Assembly (NCBI GenBank): GCA_017615325.1
Contig: JAGAAI010000049.1
Span: 40,534 to 104,533, forward strand
Direction: 5' to 3'
Length of the DNA stretch: 64,000 nt
DNA from: Clostridiales bacterium
GTDB lineage: Bacteria > Bacillota > Clostridia > Saccharofermentanales > Saccharofermentanaceae
This document shows positions 8,611-17,845 of this stretch, one piece after another; the stretch's first letter is position 1; each line of letters begins with the position of its first letter. A program made the translations under genes and the position numbers. Under the pieces are notes generated by a model. The model saw only the letters and a list, made by a program, of their open reading frames with translations. It was not told the DNA's origin and made no database searches.

Positions 8611-8647
8611 TATGCTTATCTTATATTAAATAAAGAGGTGTGTTTAT

Positions 8648-9451
8648 ATGAAGTTTACCGTTATCGGCACAGGAAATATGGGGAAGGCTCTGATAAACGG
8701 CTTTTTGACATCAGGGATGATCAAGCCCGATGAGCTTTGTGTATTTGATATCAGGAAGGAAGCAGCCGACAAAGTAGCATCTGACTACGGATGCACTTCT
8801 ACAAACGACGTAAAGACAGCTGTTGAGGGCGCTGATTATGTTCTGATGGCAGTCAAGCCCCAGCATTTCGATAATGCGCTTGGAGGTCTGATGCCTTATG
8901 TTAAGGCGGATGCGGCCATAATCTCCATCGCTGCGGCCGTCAATATAGCAAGGATCGAGAAGATAGCAGGATCAGACCGTAAGATATTCAGGGTCATGCC
9001 CAATACTCCTGCCCAGGTCGGTTCCGGCGTATCGGCAGTTGTTCCGGTCAGGATTGAAGGAGAGCAGAAGGAATTCCTTATCAGGCTTTTCGAGACATGC
9101 GGAATCGTTATCGAGTGCGACGAGAAGACTTTGGATGTCATCGGCTGTGTATCCGGCACGGGTCCCGCTTATGTAATGCTCTTTATCGAAGCAATGGCTG
9201 ATGCAGCCGTCAAGCTCGGTGTAACAAGAGCTGATGCCCTGAAGATAGCCGAGGCAACGGTTATGGGTTCAGGCAAGCTTGCTTTCGAGACAGGTACTCA
9301 TCCTGCAGTTCTTAAGGATATGGTCTGTTCTCCCGCAGGTACCACTATCGCCGGTGTTGCGGCTCTTGAGGAAGCAGGACTCCGTAATGCTGTGATCAAA
9401 TCCGTCGAGGCTGCCTATAACAGGACCCTTGAACTTGCCACAGGAAAGTAA
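8648..9451 (+). CDS. proC: Pyrroline-5-carboxylate reductase
   Basis: 267 residues. It reduces 1-pyrroline-5-carboxylate to L-proline with NAD(P)H, the last step of proline synthesis, in the cytoplasm. The N-terminal Rossmann motif is GTGNMGKAL (7-15), and VKPQ and RVMPNTPAQVGSG typical of ProC follow. The C-terminal helical dimerisation domain carries SGTGPAYVMLFIEA and SPAGTTIAGVAALE, the family signature that binds substrate. The length fits. The ATG has an AAAGAGGTG site and its own promoter. rnhA follows after 3 nt. No other proline genes are nearby. Confidence 0.95.
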   Translation: MKFTVIGTGNMGKALINGFLTSGMIKPDELCVFDIRKEAADKVASDYGCTSTNDVKTAVEGADYVLMAVKPQHFDNALGGLMPYVKADAAIISIAAAVNIARIEKIAGSDRKIFRVMPNTPAQVGSGVSAVVPVRIEGEQKEFLIRLFETCGIVIECDEKTLDVIGCVSGTGPAYVMLFIEAMADAAVKLGVTRADALKIAEATVMGSGKLAFETGTHPAVLKDMVCSPAGTTIAGVAALEEAGLRNAVIKSVEAAYNRTLELATGK

Positions 9452-9454
9452 AAA

Positions 9455-9901
9455 ATGTCCGAACTTACTAATGTTACAATATACACTGATGGAGCATGCT
9501 CCGGTAATCCCGGGCCCGGCGGATGGGGGTGTATCCTTATCGCGGGCAAGGTGGAGAAGGAGATGAGCGGCGGCGCTGAGCTTACCACGAACAACCGTAT
9601 GGAGCTCATGGCCGTGATCGAAGGCTTATCCGCATTGAAGCGTCCCTGTAAGGTTACTCTTTACAGTGACAGCGCCTATGTCGTTAATGCCTTCGCTCAG
9701 CACTGGCTCGACAATTGGATCCGTAACGGATGGGTCAACAGCGCTAAGGCTGAAGTAGCTAACAAGGACCTTTGGCAGGAACTTCTTAAGCTTAATGACA
9801 TCCATGAGATCGAATTCGTCAAGGTCAAGGGGCATGCCGATAACGAATACAACAACCGTTGTGACGCTTTGGCTGTCGCGGCGGCTGCCAAGTATAAGTA
9901 A
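9455..9901 (+). CDS. rnhA: Ribonuclease HI
   Basis: 148 residues, typical for type 1 RNase H. It cuts RNA in RNA:DNA hybrids, removing primers and R-loops. The four metal-binding acidic residues are present: Asp12 (YTDGACSGNPGPGGWG), Glu50 (NNRMELMAVIEGL), Asp72 (YSDSAYVV) and Asp137 (NRCDALA), with the catalytic-loop His127. The ATG lies 3 nt after the proC stop and its ribosome site is inside proC, so the two are co-transcribed and perhaps coupled. No N-terminal hybrid-binding domain is present. Confidence 0.95.
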   Translation: MSELTNVTIYTDGACSGNPGPGGWGCILIAGKVEKEMSGGAELTTNNRMELMAVIEGLSALKRPCKVTLYSDSAYVVNAFAQHWLDNWIRNGWVNSAKAEVANKDLWQELLKLNDIHEIEFVKVKGHADNEYNNRCDALAVAAAAKYK

Positions 9902-9921
9902 AGCAGGTGTTTTGAGTATCT

Positions 9922-10494
9922 ATGGGCAGATGCGATTGTAACGACGACAATTTGGCAGAAGTAACTGTCAGTTCCGAGACGTTCTATTCAGGGCGTGTTT
10001 TCAATTGCGAATTAAGACAGGTCAGGCTCCCTGACGGCAGCATGGCACCCCGTGAAGTTGTCCGTCACGGAGGCGGGGCATGTGTTCTTCCTATAGATGA
10101 TGACCTTAACTGTTATATGGTAAAACAGTACCGTATCGCGGTTGATAATATATATCTTGAAGCTCCTGCAGGTAAGATCGAAGCTGGTGAGACTCCTGAT
10201 GAGTGCATCGCCAGGGAGATCAGGGAAGAGACCGGCTATGTTGCTTCATCCATTGAACCTGTCGGTACTGCAGCTGCAACACCGGGGTATTGCTCGGAGA
10301 TAATATATCTTTATATTGCTACAGGTCTTGAATTCAAAGGGACAGATCCTGATTCCGGTGAATTTATATCCGTACACAAAGTTCCCTTGAAGGAACTGGT
10401 CGAGATGGCAGATCGCGGCCAGATCGAGGATGCAAAGACTCAGGTGCTTATCTATAAGGCTGCAAGGAGGCTCCTTAGTGGAACAGAACGATAA
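9922..10494 (+). CDS. nudF: Nudix hydrolase, ADP-ribose pyrophosphatase type
   Basis: 190 residues. It probably hydrolyses ADP-ribose and related nucleoside diphosphate sugars to AMP and sugar phosphate. The Nudix box is complete at about 84-106: G84, E90, R98-E99, E102-E103 and G105. N-terminal beta strands with VRHGGGACVLPID and VKQYRIAVDNIYLEAPAGKIE match the ADPRase (NudF/YqkG) subgroup. It lies 20 nt after rnhA and its end overlaps the ftsK start by 17 nt. The exact substrate cannot be fixed by sequence reading. Confidence 0.88.
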   Translation: MGRCDCNDDNLAEVTVSSETFYSGRVFNCELRQVRLPDGSMAPREVVRHGGGACVLPIDDDLNCYMVKQYRIAVDNIYLEAPAGKIEAGETPDECIAREIREETGYVASSIEPVGTAAATPGYCSEIIYLYIATGLEFKGTDPDSGEFISVHKVPLKELVEMADRGQIEDAKTQVLIYKAARRLLSGTER

Positions 10495-13306
10495 CAGAAG
10501 AGAAGCAGCCGGGATCGTACTGTTCTTCCTTGCACTTGCTTTGATATTGATGTTCTATCTGCCGACCGGTATCACGGGCATCGCAGGATCTGCTGTCCGG
10601 GACTTGGGATTCGGGCTAATAGGCAGCGCCGCTAATCTGATCCCTGCATTTATACTGTATGCAGCCTTTGATTTCTTTTTCGAAAAGAGACAGGGCGTAG
10701 CAAGGTTCCGTGTCAGGACGGTTATCATGATAATATTTGCAGTCTCGGCTTTCCTGGCTGCGATCACCATGGATTTTGACCATTTCCGCACTCTTGCAGT
10801 TAACGATTCCGGCAATCAGACAGCAACGGCAGCCATATCGCTCTTGTGGCAATCAGGTGTTGATAAGTCTCTAATATTAAAGACTCCCGATTCTTTTGTT
10901 CTTCCGGGCGGGGTCATCGGCGGTGTTATCGCTTTGGGCCTTTATACCGCTGTAGGTAAAGTTCTGACCTGCCTGACACTGGCTTTGTTCTTTATCCTTC
11001 AGGTCGTTCTAGTCTTCAGGATATCTTTGAAGAAGACGGCAAAGAAGGCTGTTAATTCCATAGGTAATGCTGTCAGCCGCAAGAGACCTTCCCAGGTCAA
11101 GCAGTACAGACCTCAGCAGGGTGCAACTGTATATACGGGTTCTGACAGCAGAAGATATCAGGAGGGTACTGAGACCAGAGTCAACAGGGCAGTTGAATAT
11201 TCGGCACAGGGGGCTCCGGCAAGAGCTCATAGGAAGAGGCCTGATCCCTTCCAGCCCGCGATCCCCGTTGACAGCCGCACTGGTTTTATTGATGTATCAG
11301 ATCCTGCATTCGGTGTCGAACAGCAGCAGGAAGGACGCCTTAACTATGAGAACAGGGTCGTCGATACGACAGGTGATCATCCCAAGGCTGATTTTGAATA
11401 TACGGCAATGCCCAAGAATGCGCCTCTGCATAAGTCTCCTGATCTGAAGAGACCTTCATTCCTTCCAGAGAAGAAAGAAGAAGATTTCATAGATCTTACA
11501 CCTGTTGGCAGCGAGGCTCCTTTCGGCGGCAATGTTGTTGATATAAATGATGATATGTCACCAGCGGATGGTATATATGAAGTAGAGGATGACGGAGCTT
11601 TCGATAACGAATACGTAGCTTCTGAGCGTGGCAATGTTCGTGTTCCCGTAATGCCGGGAGTTGATCCTGCGCCTGCAAGACGGGTTCCTGCAGGCAAAGC
11701 GGAACCTTCTATCCCTGTTAACAGAAATACTGATCTTAAGGGTTTCTCACAGACGGAAGGCAGGATCATAGACGGAGCAGGCGATAAGGCAGGGAAGAGC
11801 GTTGGCAGCAGTTCTTATGCAAAGCCCGCCCCTGTAAAGAGAAGGAAGGGGGCTTATGCTCCTTCACCGACATCGCTTCTTCCGGCAGATTCTCCCAAGA
11901 ATGCTGCAAAGGAATCCAACGTCCAGCTTCAGGCCAAGGCCAGAAGGCTCGAGGAGGCTTTACGCAGTTACGGTATTGATTCAAAAGTTGTTGACATTAC
12001 CTATGGTCCTTCAATTACCAGATTTGAACTTTCGATCGCAACCGGTACGAAGGTAAGCAGAGTCGTAAACCTTGCAGAAGACATCCAGCTTGCCATGGCA
12101 GCCGTGTCTGTCCGTATTGAAGCTCCTATTCCCGGTAAGAGCGCCATAGGTATAGAGATCCCCAATGATAAGACTTCTGTTGTACATTTGAGAAGTCTTC
12201 TGGAGACTCCTGAATTCAAGAAATCCACTCCTTTGACAGTTGCTCTGGGACGTGATATCCCGGGAAGACCTATATATTGTGATCTTGCCAAGATGCCGCA
12301 TCTTCTTATCGCAGGATCGACAGGTTCCGGTAAATCTGTCTGTATCAATTCAATACTTACTAGTATCCTCTGTCATGCGTCGCCCAAGGACGTAAGGATG
12401 ATAATGATCGACCCCAAACAGGTCGAATTGGCCGTTTATAACGGCATTCCGCATCTTTACATGCCTGTCGTGACTCAGCCTAAAGAAGCTGCTGCCACTC
12501 TGGCCTGGGCCGTTGCTGAGATGAACAGGAGATATAATCTGTTCGCTGAAAGTTCCGTAAGGGACATTAACGGATACAACGAATACCTTGCATTGAACGG
12601 TGAAGAGAAATTGCCTCTCGTTTTGATCGTAATAGATGAGCTTGCTGACCTCATGACCGTTGCTGCTAAGGAAGTCGAAGCTCATATCGCAAGACTTGCA
12701 GCCATGGCAAGAGCTGCCGGAATGCATCTTGTTATCGCGACCCAGAGGCCTTCTGTTGACGTCATCACAGGTGTTATCAAGTCGAATGTTCCTTCGAGGA
12801 TCGCATTTGCTGTATCTTCAGGTGTTGACAGCCGTACTATCCTCGATTCAGTTGGTGCAGAAAAGCTCCTGGGTAAAGGTGATATGCTCTATGCCCCTTT
12901 ATCTGCTCCCAAGCCGATCAGAGGTCAGGGCGCATTCCTTACAGACCCTGAAGTTGAGGCGATAACCAATTATCTCAAGAAGAACTACGGTCCCGATTAT
13001 GATGAGGCGATCATTCAGTCCGTTGCTAACGGTACGGCCGGCGCCAATACTGAATCTTCGTCCGGCGGAGACGATTCCGACGGTGATGATCTTTTCGAGA
13101 AGGCTGTAGAAGTAGTTATCGAATATGGTTCTGCAAGTGTTTCCATCCTGCAGAGAAGGCTCGGAGTAGGTTACCCCAGAGCTGCAAGACTGATCGATGT
13201 TCTCGAAAGAAAGCATATAATCGGACCTTTCGAGGGATCCAAGCCCCGTAAAGTCCTTGTTACCAAGACTGACTGGCTCGAGATGCAGGCCAAAGGAGAA
13301 GACTGA
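10478..13306 (+). CDS. ftsK: DNA translocase FtsK/SpoIIIE
   Basis: 942 residues from the GTG at 10478, chosen because AAGGAGG lies 7 nt upstream; an ATG at 10430 has no such site. It pumps DNA across the closing division septum and drives chromosome segregation. The N-terminus has about four membrane helices (to about residue 190). A long, poorly conserved, charged linker (about 190-470) follows, then the motor: Walker A GSTGSGKS (about 613-620) and Walker B VIDELADLM (about 717). The ATQRPSVDVITGVIKSNVPS stretch is typical. The last 70 residues form the winged-helix gamma domain (SILQRRLGVGYPRAARLID) that reads polar DNA motifs. It overlaps nudF upstream and cinA downstream (TGATG). Confidence 0.95.
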   Translation: MEQNDNRREAAGIVLFFLALALILMFYLPTGITGIAGSAVRDLGFGLIGSAANLIPAFILYAAFDFFFEKRQGVARFRVRTVIMIIFAVSAFLAAITMDFDHFRTLAVNDSGNQTATAAISLLWQSGVDKSLILKTPDSFVLPGGVIGGVIALGLYTAVGKVLTCLTLALFFILQVVLVFRISLKKTAKKAVNSIGNAVSRKRPSQVKQYRPQQGATVYTGSDSRRYQEGTETRVNRAVEYSAQGAPARAHRKRPDPFQPAIPVDSRTGFIDVSDPAFGVEQQQEGRLNYENRVVDTTGDHPKADFEYTAMPKNAPLHKSPDLKRPSFLPEKKEEDFIDLTPVGSEAPFGGNVVDINDDMSPADGIYEVEDDGAFDNEYVASERGNVRVPVMPGVDPAPARRVPAGKAEPSIPVNRNTDLKGFSQTEGRIIDGAGDKAGKSVGSSSYAKPAPVKRRKGAYAPSPTSLLPADSPKNAAKESNVQLQAKARRLEEALRSYGIDSKVVDITYGPSITRFELSIATGTKVSRVVNLAEDIQLAMAAVSVRIEAPIPGKSAIGIEIPNDKTSVVHLRSLLETPEFKKSTPLTVALGRDIPGRPIYCDLAKMPHLLIAGSTGSGKSVCINSILTSILCHASPKDVRMIMIDPKQVELAVYNGIPHLYMPVVTQPKEAAATLAWAVAEMNRRYNLFAESSVRDINGYNEYLALNGEEKLPLVLIVIDELADLMTVAAKEVEAHIARLAAMARAAGMHLVIATQRPSVDVITGVIKSNVPSRIAFAVSSGVDSRTILDSVGAEKLLGKGDMLYAPLSAPKPIRGQGAFLTDPEVEAITNYLKKNYGPDYDEAIIQSVANGTAGANTESSSGGDDSDGDDLFEKAVEVVIEYGSASVSILQRRLGVGYPRAARLIDVLERKHIIGPFEGSKPRKVLVTKTDWLEMQAKGED

Positions 13307-13791
13307 TGACTGATATAGATATTGCTGTATCTGATCTTATCGAATGTGTTAAATCCCATGGATTAACTCTTGCTTTTGCCGAGAGTCTGACCGGCGGGCT
13401 TATCTCCGCATCAGTTGTTGCAGTGCCCGGTGTATCCGAATTCTTCAATGGTGCAATTGTGTCATATTCTAATGAAGTTAAGATAAATACATTGAAAGTG
13501 CCTTCTGATGTGATATCATCTGTCGGAGCAGTATCTGCCGAATGCGCCGAATACATGGCAAGAGGCGTGGCAAAGGAATTGAACTCTGATGTCGGAGTAT
13601 CAGCTACCGGTATTGCAGGTCCTGACGGAGGATCTGACCTAAAGCCTGTCGGAACCGTATATATCGGTGCATACTGCAAAGGAAATACTAAGACAGAAAG
13701 ATTTGTTTTCGAAGGAGACAGGCTTAAGATAAGAGAACAGACTGTTATCGAAGCGCTTAAGCTTGCGAAGGATATTATCGTAAATGGATAA
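13306..13791 (+). CDS. pncC: CinA C-terminal domain protein, nicotinamide-nucleotide amidase
   Basis: 161 residues, the length of a stand-alone CinA C-terminal (PncC) domain. Such enzymes deamidate nicotinamide mononucleotide to nicotinate mononucleotide in the pyridine nucleotide cycle. The family motifs are visible: AESLTGGLISA (about 25-35), GAIVSYSNEVK and SATGIAGPDGGSDLKPVGTVYIG. The N-terminal MoCF-like domain found in full CinA is absent. The start ATG shares one base with the ftsK stop, so translation is likely coupled. Its end overlaps murJ by 8 nt. cinA next to recA is a common Bacillota arrangement. Confidence 0.9.
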   Translation: MTDIDIAVSDLIECVKSHGLTLAFAESLTGGLISASVVAVPGVSEFFNGAIVSYSNEVKINTLKVPSDVISSVGAVSAECAEYMARGVAKELNSDVGVSATGIAGPDGGSDLKPVGTVYIGAYCKGNTKTERFVFEGDRLKIREQTVIEALKLAKDIIVNG

Positions 13792-15382
13792 GACACAGGA
13801 TCCGAACAGCAAAAAGAAGAGCATGTTGATCGCCACGATCCTTATGATGATGGGACTTCTCCTGTCCAAGGGATCCGGCTTTGTCAGAGATATCATCGTA
13901 GGGATCAAGTTTGATGAAGTATACAGGGATGCTTACACTCTGGCCTTCACGATTCCGGATCTTTTCTATAATCTTCTTGTCGGCGGTGCCATATTCTCGT
14001 CTGTTGCCCCATATATGTCTGGCGCTCTTGCCGTCAATGAAGAGAAGCGGGGCATAAGGACCGTATCGATATTCGTATCGGTTATATCAGTCGTGATGCT
14101 CGTCGTATGTACATTGGGCGTTGTCTTTTCGGAGCAGATATACAGTGTTTATAATCTCTTCCTGGCTGAAGGGGACAAGATCGATCCGGATAAGCTTCTT
14201 TTGGCGGCTAATGCTTCGAAGTTCTTATTCCCGCAGATCTTCTTTATCATGCTGGCTGCCCTGTCGAGCGGCATCCTGAATGCTTACAAGAGATTCTCGT
14301 CTACGGCGTTTGCGCCTACTGTTTACAACATCTGCGTTCTTCTCGCCATCATGATCCTTGCAGGCAATACGCAGTCAGAACTTATGCATACTACGGCGGG
14401 CGTTCTGGTAGCTGCTTTTATCTATTTTATGTTCCTTTATATCTTAGGCTTCAGCACATTGAAAAAATTCAGGTTCAAGTTCGAACCTAAGGATAAGGAA
14501 TTCATCTTCCTGCTTAAGAGAGCCTTGCCCATTATGTTCTCGGCATCTATCGTTCAGCTTAATGTCGTTATCTTAAATATGTTTACGGGAAGATTCGGCA
14601 ACATAATCTTCCTTTTCAGGAATGCAAACACGATCTGGCAGATACCTTACGGTATCTTTGCAGTAAGTATCGGAACCGTCATGACACCTCATCTTGCAGG
14701 CCTCTACGAATCGAAAAAATACGGTGAGTGCCGGGATCTTCTGACTACCAGCATCAAGAACATTCTCTTCCTTACGATCCCTTCTGCGGGAATGATCTTC
14801 CTCATGAGCCAGAACGTTGTCGCCGCCATATATCAGTGGGGCTCCAGATATACTGATGCCAATGTTGCAGATGCATCGGTCCTTTTGCGTTATCTCGTAT
14901 TGCCAATTATCACCCAGTCGATCGTTCATGTCATGAACCACGCTTTCTATGCGATAGGGAAGACCAAGGTTCCTCTGATCGCAGGTCTTGCAGGGCTTGT
15001 GACAAACCCAATGCTTTGCTTTATCCTTATCAATAATGACTTTGGTCTTAAATCCTTATCTATTGCTTATTCTGTCAGCAGTGTTGTCCAGATGATAATC
15101 CTGCTCATTCTTTACATGCGTAATAAGGAGATCAAGCCCCGTAATATCGGGATCTTTATCCTTAAGTCCGCTGTCTGCCTTATCGTAATGAGTTTTGTAC
15201 TCGTTCTTATCGAAATCTTTATACACTTCGGCCCCGGTAAACTTAATTCACTTTTAAGCCTTGGTTTAAGAGGCGTGGTATGTTTGATCGTTTACTTCGG
15301 TATGGCTATCGTATTGCGTATGGAAGAAGCCAGATTCTGGCTTGACCGCTTCCTTGGAAAGCTTAAGCTGAAGAAGAAATAA
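13784..15382 (+). CDS. murJ: Lipid II flippase MurJ (MviN family)
   Basis: 532 residues with about 14 hydrophobic helices, the usual MurJ size. It moves lipid-linked peptidoglycan precursor across the membrane. The N-terminus contains LLSKGSGFVRDIIVG, matching the conserved MviN start, then PDLFYNLLVGGAIFSS and later YGIFAVSIGTVMTPHLAGL, typical MVF-family signatures. The C-terminus ends in a basic cytoplasmic tail. It overlaps pncC by 8 nt and so belongs to the nudF–ftsK–pncC–murJ run. recA downstream has its own promoter. Confidence 0.92.
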   Translation: MDKTQDPNSKKKSMLIATILMMMGLLLSKGSGFVRDIIVGIKFDEVYRDAYTLAFTIPDLFYNLLVGGAIFSSVAPYMSGALAVNEEKRGIRTVSIFVSVISVVMLVVCTLGVVFSEQIYSVYNLFLAEGDKIDPDKLLLAANASKFLFPQIFFIMLAALSSGILNAYKRFSSTAFAPTVYNICVLLAIMILAGNTQSELMHTTAGVLVAAFIYFMFLYILGFSTLKKFRFKFEPKDKEFIFLLKRALPIMFSASIVQLNVVILNMFTGRFGNIIFLFRNANTIWQIPYGIFAVSIGTVMTPHLAGLYESKKYGECRDLLTTSIKNILFLTIPSAGMIFLMSQNVVAAIYQWGSRYTDANVADASVLLRYLVLPIITQSIVHVMNHAFYAIGKTKVPLIAGLAGLVTNPMLCFILINNDFGLKSLSIAYSVSSVVQMIILLILYMRNKEIKPRNIGIFILKSAVCLIVMSFVLVLIEIFIHFGPGKLNSLLSLGLRGVVCLIVYFGMAIVLRMEEARFWLDRFLGKLKLKKK

Positions 15383-15456
15383 GGGTATAAAGTCCCATTA
15401 ATATCCCTTAAATCGCAAAAACCTACATGGTCCCAAAATTTGTGAGACGATTCTTG

Positions 15457-15485
15457 TTGACAAATGCTATTGTTATTAATAGAAT
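15457..15485 (+). promoter_or_regulatory. recA promoter
   Basis: TTGACA (15457-15462) and TAGAAT (15480-15485) with a 17-bp spacer. Transcription should begin near 15492, just before the SOS box. Confidence 0.88.
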
Positions 15486-15498
15486 GGATTCAGAAATA

Positions 15499-15512
15499 AG
15501 AACGAATGTTCG
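15499..15512 (+). promoter_or_regulatory. LexA/DinR SOS box of recA
   Basis: The palindrome GAAC-GAAT-GTTC (15500-15511) fits the Gram-positive DinR box CGAACRNRYGTTYC except at the outer bases. It lies just downstream of the -10 box, where bound repressor would block initiation. This places recA, and probably recX, under DNA-damage control. Confidence 0.88.
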
Positions 15513-15531
15513 CGATTTGGAGGAATCTACA

Positions 15532-16668
15532 ATGGCTAAGAGTAAGAATGCAACCAAGAATGAAGTTAAGGCAGTTCCCGCACAGGATGCAGATGAGAGG
15601 AAGAAGGCGCTCGACGCAGCGCTTGCACAGATAGAGAAGCAGTTCGGCCAGGGAGCCGTAATGAGAATGGGCGACAGGGCTTCTGTCGAGATCGAGTCTA
15701 TTCCCACAGGTGCTCTGACACTTGATATGGCTTTAGGTATCGGCGGACTTCCCAGGGGCAGGATCATCGAGATCTACGGACCTGAATCTTCAGGTAAGAC
15801 GACTGTTGCCTTGCATTGCGTTGCAGAAGCACAGAAGAATGGCGGTACATGCGCATTTATCGATGCTGAGCACGCTTTGGATGCCGTATATGCAGGTAAC
15901 ATCGGCGTTGATGTTGATAATCTCATTCTCTCCCAGCCCGATACAGGTGAGCAGGCACTTGAGATATGTGAGACTCTCGTAAGATCCGGCTGTATCGATG
16001 TCATCGTTGTTGACTCTGTTGCAGCTTTGGTTCCGAGAGCTGAGATCGAAGGCGAGATGGGTGATTCCCATGTAGGCCTTCAGGCAAGACTCATGAGCCA
16101 GGCATTGAGGAAGCTTGCACCTGTTGTAGCAAAGTCCAATACCGTCTGTATCTTTATCAACCAGCTCCGTGAGAAGGTCGGCGTAATGTTCGGTAACCCC
16201 GAGACAACTCCCGGCGGCAGAGCTCTTAAGTTCTATGCATCCGTAAGGCTTGACGTAAGACGTGTTGAATCCCTGAAGAACGGTACAGACGTAATCGGCA
16301 ACCACACCAGAGTCAAGGTCGTTAAGAACAAGGTTGCCCCTCCGTTCAAGGAAGCCGAGTTCGATATCATGTATGGTCAGGGAATCTCTTCAGAAGGCTG
16401 CATCATCGACATGGCAGTAGAGAACAACATCATGATCAAGAGCGGTTCCTGGTTCTCTTATAAGGGCAATAAGATCGGTCAGGGCAAGGATAATACCAGG
16501 ATATATCTTATCGAGCACCCTGATGTTAAGGCTGAGATCGAAGAACTTATCCGTGATTCGTACAGACCTGCTGATGATGAAGATCTTCCCGCATCAGATG
16601 CAGAGGATGAAACTGAAGCTCTTGATGATGACTTTGATGCTGACGATATCCTCGGTATCGATGAGTAA
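15532..16668 (+). CDS. recA: Recombinase RecA
   Basis: 378 residues from the ATG at 15532 (GGAGG 8 nt upstream). The frame is open further back, but that part covers the promoter and SOS box. RecA forms filaments on single-stranded DNA, pairs homologous strands and triggers LexA self-cleavage. Visible: Walker A GPESSGKT (83-90), [29 protein letters not shown], the loop L2 region [22 protein letters not shown] and a C-terminal domain ending in a very acidic tail (over 15 Asp/Glu in the last 35). The N-terminal 25 residues are a basic/variable extension. recX follows after 8 nt. Confidence 0.98.
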   Translation: MAKSKNATKNEVKAVPAQDADERKKALDAALAQIEKQFGQGAVMRMGDRASVEIESIPTGALTLDMALGIGGLPRGRIIEIYGPESSGKTTVALHCVAEAQKNGGTCAFIDAEHALDAVYAGNIGVDVDNLILSQPDTGEQALEICETLVRSGCIDVIVVDSVAALVPRAEIEGEMGDSHVGLQARLMSQALRKLAPVVAKSNTVCIFINQLREKVGVMFGNPETTPGGRALKFYASVRLDVRRVESLKNGTDVIGNHTRVKVVKNKVAPPFKEAEFDIMYGQGISSEGCIIDMAVENNIMIKSGSWFSYKGNKIGQGKDNTRIYLIEHPDVKAEIEELIRDSYRPADDEDLPASDAEDETEALDDDFDADDILGIDE

Positions 16669-16676
16669 TTTATAAG

Positions 16677-17168
16677 ATGGTCCTTCTTGACAACAACGGT
16701 ATATCGTCTGATCCCGGAAGCTCATTAAGAGACTGTGCTGTTACTGATGGGATCAGACATATCGGGATATCCACTTATTCATCAGGGAAGGTTAAGGATT
16801 TCCTGGTGAATAAGGGGTATTCTGACAATGTAGCATCTGAGGCAGTCGCAGAACTGATCAGCAGAAAATATATTGATGACCGTAAAGCTTCAGGCAAGGT
16901 CCTTAGGGCCCGCTCCGGCAAGAAGCAGGAGAGTAAGGAATATATCTTCAGAAGACTTCTTGCTGCCGGCATTGATGAGAATATAGCAGAAGATATCGTG
17001 TCAGAACTTCCTTCTGACAGAGAGACTTGTCTCATCTTATATGAATCCTTAGGTTATTCAGAGGATTCTGAAGAGGTAAGAGATGCCATGATCAACATGG
17101 CTTTGAAGCGCGGATATGAATATCTGATCGCAGATAAAGCCTATTCTGACTGGTCTGAGGATCTGTAA
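16677..17168 (+). CDS. recX: RecX-like regulatory protein
   Basis: 163 residues, helical, with repeated three-helix patterns: VKDFLVNKGYSDNVASEAVAELISRKYIDDRKAS and later IFRRLLAAGIDENIAEDIVSEL, which match the RecX repeat (L-x2-KG-Y-x6-A-x3-L-x3-G-YIDD). RecX binds RecA filaments and modulates their growth. The position 8 nt after recA supports the call. No clear Shine-Dalgarno sequence precedes the ATG at 16677, so translation may depend on coupling to recA. The N-terminal 30 residues are unusual for the family. Confidence 0.82.
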   Translation: MVLLDNNGISSDPGSSLRDCAVTDGIRHIGISTYSSGKVKDFLVNKGYSDNVASEAVAELISRKYIDDRKASGKVLRARSGKKQESKEYIFRRLLAAGIDENIAEDIVSELPSDRETCLILYESLGYSEDSEEVRDAMINMALKRGYEYLIADKAYSDWSEDL

Positions 17169-17182
17169 TTTTTTTTGCGTGC

Positions 17183-17211
17183 TTGATATACATATATTAT
17201 ATGTATATAAT
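17183..17211 (+). promoter_or_regulatory. brnTA promoter with perfect 11-bp-arm palindrome (operator)
   Basis: TTGATA (17183-17188) and TATAAT (17206-17211) have a 17-bp spacer. Between and over them lies a perfect inverted repeat: atatacatata (17186-17196), one spacer base, tatatgtatat (17198-17208). A dimeric DNA-binding antitoxin sitting there would cover both promoter boxes. Confidence 0.8.
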
Positions 17212-17228
17212 GCGTATAGGAGCTCATT

Positions 17229-17519
17229 ATGTATTTTGTTTGGGACCATGATAAAGAAAGGAAGAATATTTCCAAGCATTGTATCGATTTTGATACGGCA
17301 GTTTCTGTTTTTAATGATAATAACAGAATTGAAATGTATGATGAAGAACACAGTGCAGATGAAGACAGGTTTATAACGATTGGAATGGTAGGTTCTCTTA
17401 CTATTGTTGTAACTGTTGTTTATACTTACCGGGATCCGGCAATAAGGATCATATCTGCAAGAACTGCTACTAAAGCTGAAAGTGAGGTGTATTACGGTGA
17501 TCGTGGTAAAAGATATTGA
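17229..17519 (+). CDS. brnT: BrnT-family toxin of a type II toxin-antitoxin pair
   Basis: 96 residues, the normal BrnT (DUF497) size. BrnT is a RelE-fold ribonuclease that blocks translation and is held inactive by BrnA. The family pattern is clear: FVWDHDKERKNISKHCIDF at the start, then DEEHSADEDRFITIGMVG, VYTYRD and the C-terminal RIISARTATKAE. The toxin gene precedes the antitoxin and overlaps it, as in known brnTA operons. An AGGAG site lies 6 nt before the ATG. The pair interrupts the recA-recX to rimO-pgsA neighbourhood, which suggests acquisition by transfer. Confidence 0.93.
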   Translation: MYFVWDHDKERKNISKHCIDFDTAVSVFNDNNRIEMYDEEHSADEDRFITIGMVGSLTIVVTVVYTYRDPAIRIISARTATKAESEVYYGDRGKRY

Positions 17520-17811
17520 TGTTGGCAGAGAATTGACTGAAGAACAGAAGGCAATGCTCGAGAAGGCAAAAAATGCTCCTCTGGTTTTTGACGAAGATAA
17601 TCCGCCTCTTTCTGATGAACAACTCAAAAAATTCGAGAAAGTCGGTAACAAAAAGAGGATCACTATGTATGTTGACAACGAAGTGATCGAATACTATAAG
17701 AAGATGTCTGAAGAGTGCGATATTCCTTATCAGACTTTGATCAATATGTGTTTAAAGCAATCCGTGAAGGCTGCCGCTCATTTGGACTTTATCTGGAATA
17801 AACCTGCCTGA
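17497..17811 (+). CDS. brnA: BrnA-family antitoxin
   Basis: About 104 residues from the GTG at 17497, which has GAGGTG about 8 nt upstream; a GTG at 17482 is the alternative. The N-terminus carries the linker LTEEQKAMLEKAKNAPLVFDEDNPPLSDEQ, common in clostridial BrnA/CopG-type antitoxins. The C-terminus KKRITMYVDNEVIEYYKKMSEECDIPYQTLINMCLKQ is a ribbon-helix-helix DNA-binding domain. It neutralises BrnT and probably represses the operon through the palindrome at 17186-17208. It overlaps brnT by 23 nt. Confidence 0.9.
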   Translation: MIVVKDIDVGRELTEEQKAMLEKAKNAPLVFDEDNPPLSDEQLKKFEKVGNKKRITMYVDNEVIEYYKKMSEECDIPYQTLINMCLKQSVKAAAHLDFIWNKPA

Positions 17812-17845
17812 TCAGTTAGTTGTTCGACCTTTCTGATTGTTATGC

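Noticed and set aside
15388..15415. Terminator after murJ
   Set aside because: Only an imperfect short stem without a T-run.
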